Both the position numbers and the translations under genes were made by a program. A stretch of 64,000 bases of DNA, from NCBI RefSeq assembly GCF_003945595.2, contig NW_024103874.1:2304001-2368000 (forward strand), in the 5' to 3' direction. The DNA comes from Pipra filicauda. Taxonomy: Eukaryota > Chordata > Aves > Passeriformes > Pipridae. Below the pieces are notes generated by a model, which was given only the letters and a program-made list of their open reading frames with translations, did not search any database and was not told the origin of the DNA. The first letter of the stretch is position 1; the number at the start of each line of letters is the position of its first letter. Shown here piece by piece: positions 58,101 through 64,000 of the stretch.

Positions 58101-60925
58101 CTAGGAAAAAAACAAAGACAGGATTTGCAAAGCCAGAAATCTCTAAAAAGAAGAGTTAACTAAGAGGTTACCATTTTTCCTGGTAGATTTTTCCTATTGC
58201 ATGTTATCACAGTAAGGGCATAAAGGAGGGGAGTTGAATCAACCTTTTTGATACTTGCATTTTTCCTTGGAACCTGCCTCTCCTCCTCTTATACTGAATG
58301 CATTTAGTTTGAGATGGCATAAATAAAATCTGTTAATTTAAATTACTGGATAATATGTTTCTTCCTCGTTTGTATACAGGTGAATAAAATGGGTAGAGTT
58401 AGTGTTTTTGAGAATTTCTGTGTAGTTTTTTTAATTGGAGTTGGTCTGATTTTTCATGTAAATAGCATTACATTGTTATCAGGTTAGTATACTAAATTTT
58501 ATTAGCATTACTGCAGACTCCATGCTAAAATGCATGGAAACACATGAAAGTGCTTTACATGTGTTTGAAGATTATTCTGTACCTTTATACTGTCTCAGTG
58601 CTAAGAAGTCAGTTTTGTCCTAAATGTGAACTGTAACCACAGTGTTAAACATGCAATTGCAATATCTAAATTTAAAGGAAAAGCAGGGAATTTGATGGCA
58701 GCAACCATGATTAGAAATTTAGATATCTTAAATGATGGGAAAAAGTAATACCAAATAATTTGTTTTTTAGCTCTGTAAAATTCCTAAATCTGATGAAAAT
58801 AAATTTTTAGCGTTTTTTTCTAGATACTAAAAAATGAACACAAGGAAAACTAATATTCAGAGAAGCTATAGCATAGGATTTCTAAATAAAAGCAGGAATG
58901 CAGTTAGTGAGATACTAATTAGGACATTTGTTATTGAGCCTTAGTTGTTTGTTTTTTTTTCCCCAGGGAAAGTTAGTTAATTAAAACAATGAACATGCTG
59001 AGGGTCTTTGAGAGAACAGGAACCCAACTCACTCTTGACACAATTCAAATAGTAAACCCCACCAAACAGTGTCTCAAAGCAGAAGATTCCCAGCTCGAAG
59101 GAGCAGCCTCTGCCAGAGCCTGCAGGAGATCTGCTCTTTCCCAGCTCCTGCACTTCTCCTTCCTGTGTCCGACAGCAGGAGCAGACACTTAAATTGCTTC
59201 CTATTCCAGGGGAGCCCAGGAACATCAGGAGGCCCCGCTGGATGGGGAAGTCTGTGACTAGTTTAGTGATGATTTTGATTATCTATAACTATTTGGCAGT
59301 AATGGACCGGCTGAGCTCTAGTCCCTTTTTATTTATTTGAGTGTATTTTTAATCCTGTTTTCTTGAGCGAGAGATGTAGGGAAAAGGAAGCTTGGCAAAA
59401 AACCTCAGAGTATTGACTTGCTGTTTGCATATTTGGGAAGGATTCCCTTTGAAATATTTCTAAGGCTTTAGAAAACTGGAAAGGGAAAAAGAAACTTTTT
59501 ACAGTAAAACCACTGATGTAATTAACATTTCTCAGAGTGATGCAACGCTTTCAGTTACCTAAATAGATGCTTCCATGCTAATAACAAAACCAAGGGAGAT
59601 GACCAACCTATAATTTTGATTTCTTCTGTTGCACTGTGCTGGTTCTGTTGCTGTACTGAGGCGCTTAGTTTTAATTGCTGAAGTCTTTACTATTGCTTGG
59701 CTCTGCAGCTTAACCCCTGCTGGTGGGTCTCCTTCACATGAGTGCCCCTGGGGCAGGTCTGAAACCTGCAGAATATAAAACGTGTGTCAGGAAGCTCAAA
59801 AAGTCATGTGTGATTGATTTGCTTGATTTTAACGACCTTAGGGGGGGGAAAATAGTAGTCATGGTTATGTAGTGATTAATAGTGCTTACCCTGGATTTCT
59901 TATTTTTTATTTCCCCTCTGCAAATCCCTTGCAGTCAGAGGAGGCAGGTATTCATCACATACTGCTGGTTTCTTAAAAAATCACCTCTCCAAGGTCTCTC
60001 CCTTAGGCAGCACAGAGCTGCCAAAGCAGACTCCTGCCGAGTATCAAAGGGCATCCCCTGCAAGGAAACGAGGCTTCTCCCAGCAGTTTTGACAGAGCAG
60101 CTGTCTGGCATAACCAGAGCTGCAGCTGGATAGTCCCAGCCCTGCTCATCCTGCTTTTTTTGTGAGGAGTTTATAAATACACACTGCTGCTCGTGCAGTT
60201 ACCCAGGGTCAGGATTCTGTGAGCAGAGAGGAGGGTTGATGCAGTCCAAAGGACTAAAAGCGACGTGCGTTACCAGACCCGCGGAAGGACCATTCCCAGC
60301 TGCTGGTGTGGCCGTGGACGCTCCACCACGGTCACTGGCACTGCTTTCTCTGTGATTTCTGTACTTTCAAAACAATGGAATATTCTTAAAAAAACACTGA
60401 CAGCTGTCCCCACCAGTTCAGGACCCCCTGCTCTCCCACAGTCCGAGGGAGACGTCTGCTCATCCTACAAACACTCTCAGGATCTCATGGATCACTCATG
60501 AGCATTAAAACTTGGCCCAACAGGGTCCCCTGACCTGATGCAGGGGTTTTGAGCAGAGGTCCTGAACCCGACAGGCTCCAGGGAGCCTCCAAAGGGAATA
60601 CAGCCCAAACCCAGAGGAGGACGCAGATGCTCAGATCTCATTGTCAGCCTTGCTTTGGGCACAGAAATGTTGAGTGTACAGACACAGCTTTAGATGAAAG
60701 GATTGGAAAAGCATAGTAGTTTTATTGTAACAGGTTTGGTCGGGCTGGCAAGTGAGCCCAGCACAGAAGTAATGTGGCTGCAGGCTTCTTGCAAAGCAGT
60801 ATCACCCCAGACCACTCAGGGAGCACCCGAACTCCGTGCTGAGCCCAGCCCAAGGCAGGGTCTGTACGGCTCCGGCTCTGCTCCTGCTCGTGCCCGGGGA
60901 GCTGGTGCAGCAGCAGCAGGTCAAC

Positions 60926-60943
60926 TTTCCCATATATGGGAAA
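60926..60943. promoter_or_regulatory. Perfect palindrome containing a consensus CArG (SRF) box
   Basis: tttcccatatatgggaaa is an 18-bp perfect palindrome with the SRF-binding consensus CC(A/T)6GG at 60930-60939. Its position within the presumed GNAS intron would suit an enhancer, but binding is not shown by sequence alone. Confidence 0.45.
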
Positions 60944-63061
60944 ATCCTGCTCTAATTTTTAAAGCTGTGTGTTGTAGCAGTGCTGAATATGGGAATTTTA
61001 TAAGCAAAGCTGAATGCTTGTTATGTTCATTTGGATGCCAGCATCTGGCGTGCTGTCGTTGCGGTTGCCATCGTGTGCTCACAGCCTTTCTGGAGGCAGG
61101 TTCCCAGCGTTTTCCTACCTATTTAGGATTTTCTTAATAGCAGTGTGAACCAGGGATGCAGCACAGGGCGTGATGCTGAGATGCTCCAGAAAAGCAAATG
61201 ACCAGAGGACCTCTTACAGGGATGTTTTGCAAGGGTAGTTTTGTGAGGTAGCAGGAGAGGATAAGGGTGAGCGTGGCAGCAGTAAATGTGCTGGTTCAGA
61301 GGCATTATTTGTTAATACATATTATTTTGGTTTTATTTGGATTTACATTGAGCTCATCCCTTTACTAATCTGAGTGCTTTACTCTTCTCCAAGCTGTTGC
61401 TGGCTGCCCATACAGTGAGTAGACAAGCAGCCTGTCATTTCTGTAATTCTCGTAATCTAATTACTGCCTGCCAGAGCAGCGAGGAACTTCTGCTAAAACC
61501 CCGTGATGTACTTACTGCCTTGATGCAGATGTCTGATCTGGAGTAAGGATCAGCCAAAAAATGCCCTCAGGGCTCCTGGGTGTATCAGGAGGCTGAGGTG
61601 CCTCTGGGACTGTGACCAGGGTTGAATTTTTCTCTTGGTTGTAGTTCACCTGTGTTTGTGTGTGTGAGACTCTTAACTGCAACAATTGGAAGACTGAGGA
61701 AAATAGGAAGGAAACCTGTCTACCTCTGGGACAAGGTAGCTGCTTTATGTGTGAGCAAGGCTCCTGCCCTGGCAGCCCAGGATAGGACAGGCAGAGCTTC
61801 CCTCCAGGCACTGCTTAGAGTTTTGGGTGCTCTAAATCCACTAATTTGGGGTTTTTTGTTTGTTTGCTTTTAAGGAAAAAATAGAATATTAATTGTTATT
61901 TGTAAAGGGTTTGATTCTCACTACCGAACAGCCCAAGTAAAGTTAATTGATACAGTAGTTACTTTGCTTAAAATACAGAGTGAAGTTTGCTGCCATTGCT
62001 CTTCTGACCACTATTTTTAAGCTGACAAATGTTCAGAAGTGCCCGGTGGTGCTGTTTGTGGCTCCCCTGGTGCTCATCCATTGATTTGGGGTGGCAATGA
62101 GGACTTTCCTTTGATGCCAGCCTGACTAGTGCAGCACCAAAAGCACCAGCACGAGCAGGATGCAAATCTGGAAACTTTTGTATGAACTTGTTTAAAACCA
62201 GCCATTTTGCAGCGGTCCCAGAAACCCGAAACGAACCCACCCTGGCCGTTCTTCTGCGTGCTGGTGATTCCCACCACGTGCCCTGGTTTAGGAGCAGGAC
62301 CTGTGAGAATGTGCCATTTTCTCAGGAGCTGGAGAGGAAAACATTGCAGGTACTCGCTGGCTGGAAGAGAGGGATGCAGCAAGCAGCAGCTAGTTGCAAA
62401 ATAGCCGCTTTAAAGCAGAAGCTGCCTCGCTCTGCCAAAGCTGAAGGGCCAGCCCCAGAATGGAATGCTTATAAAAATAAGATGGTAACCATGCAGCAGA
62501 GAAGGAGAGAGACCAGGAAGTTTCAGTGTTACGTACAACATGATACTCTGCTTGGAAAAATATTGTCACAATTATGGAGATACGGGCACGGATCCATAGT
62601 TGAAAGGCATAACCCGGTACCTATCATTAGGGTGATTTCAATTTCTCGTTGCCAATTTTGTCTGTGGAAGAAACTCTTTTTGGCTTGGAAATTCTCATGT
62701 GAAGCGTTGAGCCAAGGGAGATGTGTCTAGGGAAAAGTTTGAAGTAATTGGTTGAGGCTGGTTTTGAATTATAGAAGGGGGAAAATTTGTCTTATACCAT
62801 TTCAAAAGATAGCAGTATGTAGATTTATTTAAAAATTTGCAGGATGATGGATTTATTTTAGTTTAACCAGGTTGATATTTATGTGATGGTTTGGATTTTC
62901 AACAAAGTGAAAGAAAGTGCTTCTTTCATGCAACCTGATGGTGAAATAAAAACAAGACAGCGACCTTTGAAAACATGAATGTTGCAGCTTCTCAGTCATC
63001 CTGAATAACAGTGGGATATCTTGATTTTCAGTACTTGAGAAATCTTGCAATCTGTACAAAG

Positions 63062-63102
63062 AAGGTTCTTCTTTTTTTCTTTTTTTTTTTTCTTTTTTTA
63101 AC
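63062..63102. repeat. Poly(T/C) tract
   Basis: Runs of T broken by single C; simple sequence. Confidence 0.75.
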
Positions 63103-63557
63103 AGTGAAACCTGATTTCTGTCATCTTGTTTTAAAAGACTGGCTATTCCTTGAGCTCTAATTACATCCAGATAGAGAAGTTTCTACTGGGACAGGGGCTG
63201 GAGAGATGCAAGAACTAATGTAAACTCTCTGACTTCATCCTCCTTCAGGGATGCTTCCAAGAAGCCAATGAGGGGCACCAGAGAAGGGACAAACCTGGTC
63301 AGAGCAGAAGTGCTGGATTTACACTTCTATTTGTGCTGTCAGCTGGGAAGATGCTAAATTCTAGCACTCCTCCAGGTTCAAAAATTATTTAAGAACATGT
63401 TAGAGAGGGGGTGTACTACAATTCCTTACAAATTTGGGAAAAAAATGCTAAAGCACTACTTACGTAGTCTGTGTCTTGCACTCTCTTCTTTTCCTCCCCC
63501 CCGCCATGGAGCACACAGACACTGAATTTTCATCTTTACCCATTAAAGGCTACTTCA

Positions 63558-63580
63558 CAAAAAAAAAAAATAAAAAAAAA
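63558..63580. repeat. Poly(A) tract
   Basis: About 23 bases, all A apart from a single T; no retroposon body recognised next to it. Confidence 0.75.
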
Positions 63581-64000
63581 TCACTTTCTGGCTTTATAAC
63601 AAAGATGTCACCGCTGAAAAGTGAGTTGGGTGCTTTCTTTTGAGCTGTCAGTTTACAGACAAGCTGTACCTTCTTGTAGAATCCTGGCAAGAAATTAATA
63701 AATTACAGATTATTATTCCAACCGTTAATTTACTTTCCTCTCTGCTTTGCTCTTATCGCAGTAGGGACAGAGTGGTTCATCTCTGGGGTGTTTAGTTGCA
63801 GGGCAGACAGTTTGTGTGAAGGTGAGGGGGTATTTCCACATGGATTTTCCTGCATTTTATGCCTTGTCTTGAACTTTCAACCTCTGAGCTTTGATGGTGC
63901 ACAAGCACCCCAAGTGAACTCACCCCATGGGCCGGTGCTCTGGTTATTTGTGTCGTGTCAGGCTCTCTCACTGTCTGTAAAAAATGTTTTTCGAGCTCTG

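Larger units (their letters stand above)
32390..64000 (+). other. GNAS: Presumed first GNAS intron (XL-alpha-s-like transcript)
   Basis: No THRLLLLG-ending exon and no P-loop exon were found, so the ordinary Gs-alpha exon 1 and exon 2 probably lie beyond the window. Ranges 32.8-44.6, 45.7-54.3 and 56.1-64 kb contain only short unsupported frames, A/T runs and the small elements listed separately. I saw no second gene here on either strand. Confidence 0.6.

Noticed and set aside
62182..62730. 182-codon open frame on the + strand with an ATG
   Set aside because: About the length expected by chance for the longest frame in a window this size; no domain, no match and no promoter context.

Overview
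The window looks like bird nuclear DNA. It has split genes with GT/AG splice sites, a CR1 retroposon 3' fragment (10.85-11.32 kb), few other interspersed repeats, and the gene order NPEPL1 then GNAS, which in amniotes belongs to the STX16-NPEPL1-GNAS block. All protein identities rest on comparison with sequences I remember; no search was run.

Layout. (1) 203-6189, + strand: the last six coding exons of NPEPL1, an M17-type aminopeptidase-like gene, with intact frame and splice sites. Its 3' UTR probably ends near 7.9 kb. (2) About 10.3-27.5 kb, - strand: a string of exon-like segments matching PIEZO mechanosensitive channels in the right order, from the second coding exon to just before the inner pore helix. 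Many exons are missing and there are frameshifts and a stop, so I read this as a decaying third Piezo paralogue. It is the most unexpected item here. (3) 30.9-31.2 kb: a broken fragment of the C-terminal part of a non-LTR reverse transcriptase, unlike CR1. (4) 31.6-32.8 kb: a CpG island with a first coding exon for a Gs-class G-alpha subunit (32143-32389). Its C-terminal half resembles the mammalian XL-alpha-s exon and its first residues resemble the long GNAL isoform, without the long mammalian XL domain. A G-rich minisatellite follows in the intron. (5) 32.4-64 kb: apparently the first GNAS intron. It holds an approximately 950-bp, nearly G-free tandem array (44.66-45.61 kb), a CpG-rich segment with MEF2-like sites (54.3-55.05 kb) and a perfect palindromic CArG box (60.9 kb). 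Neither the ordinary Gs-alpha exon 1 nor exon 2 was seen, so they probably lie further downstream.

NPEPL1 and the G-alpha exon are transcribed rightward. The Piezo relic lies between them in the opposite direction, so its lost 5' end would have faced the G-alpha promoter head to head.
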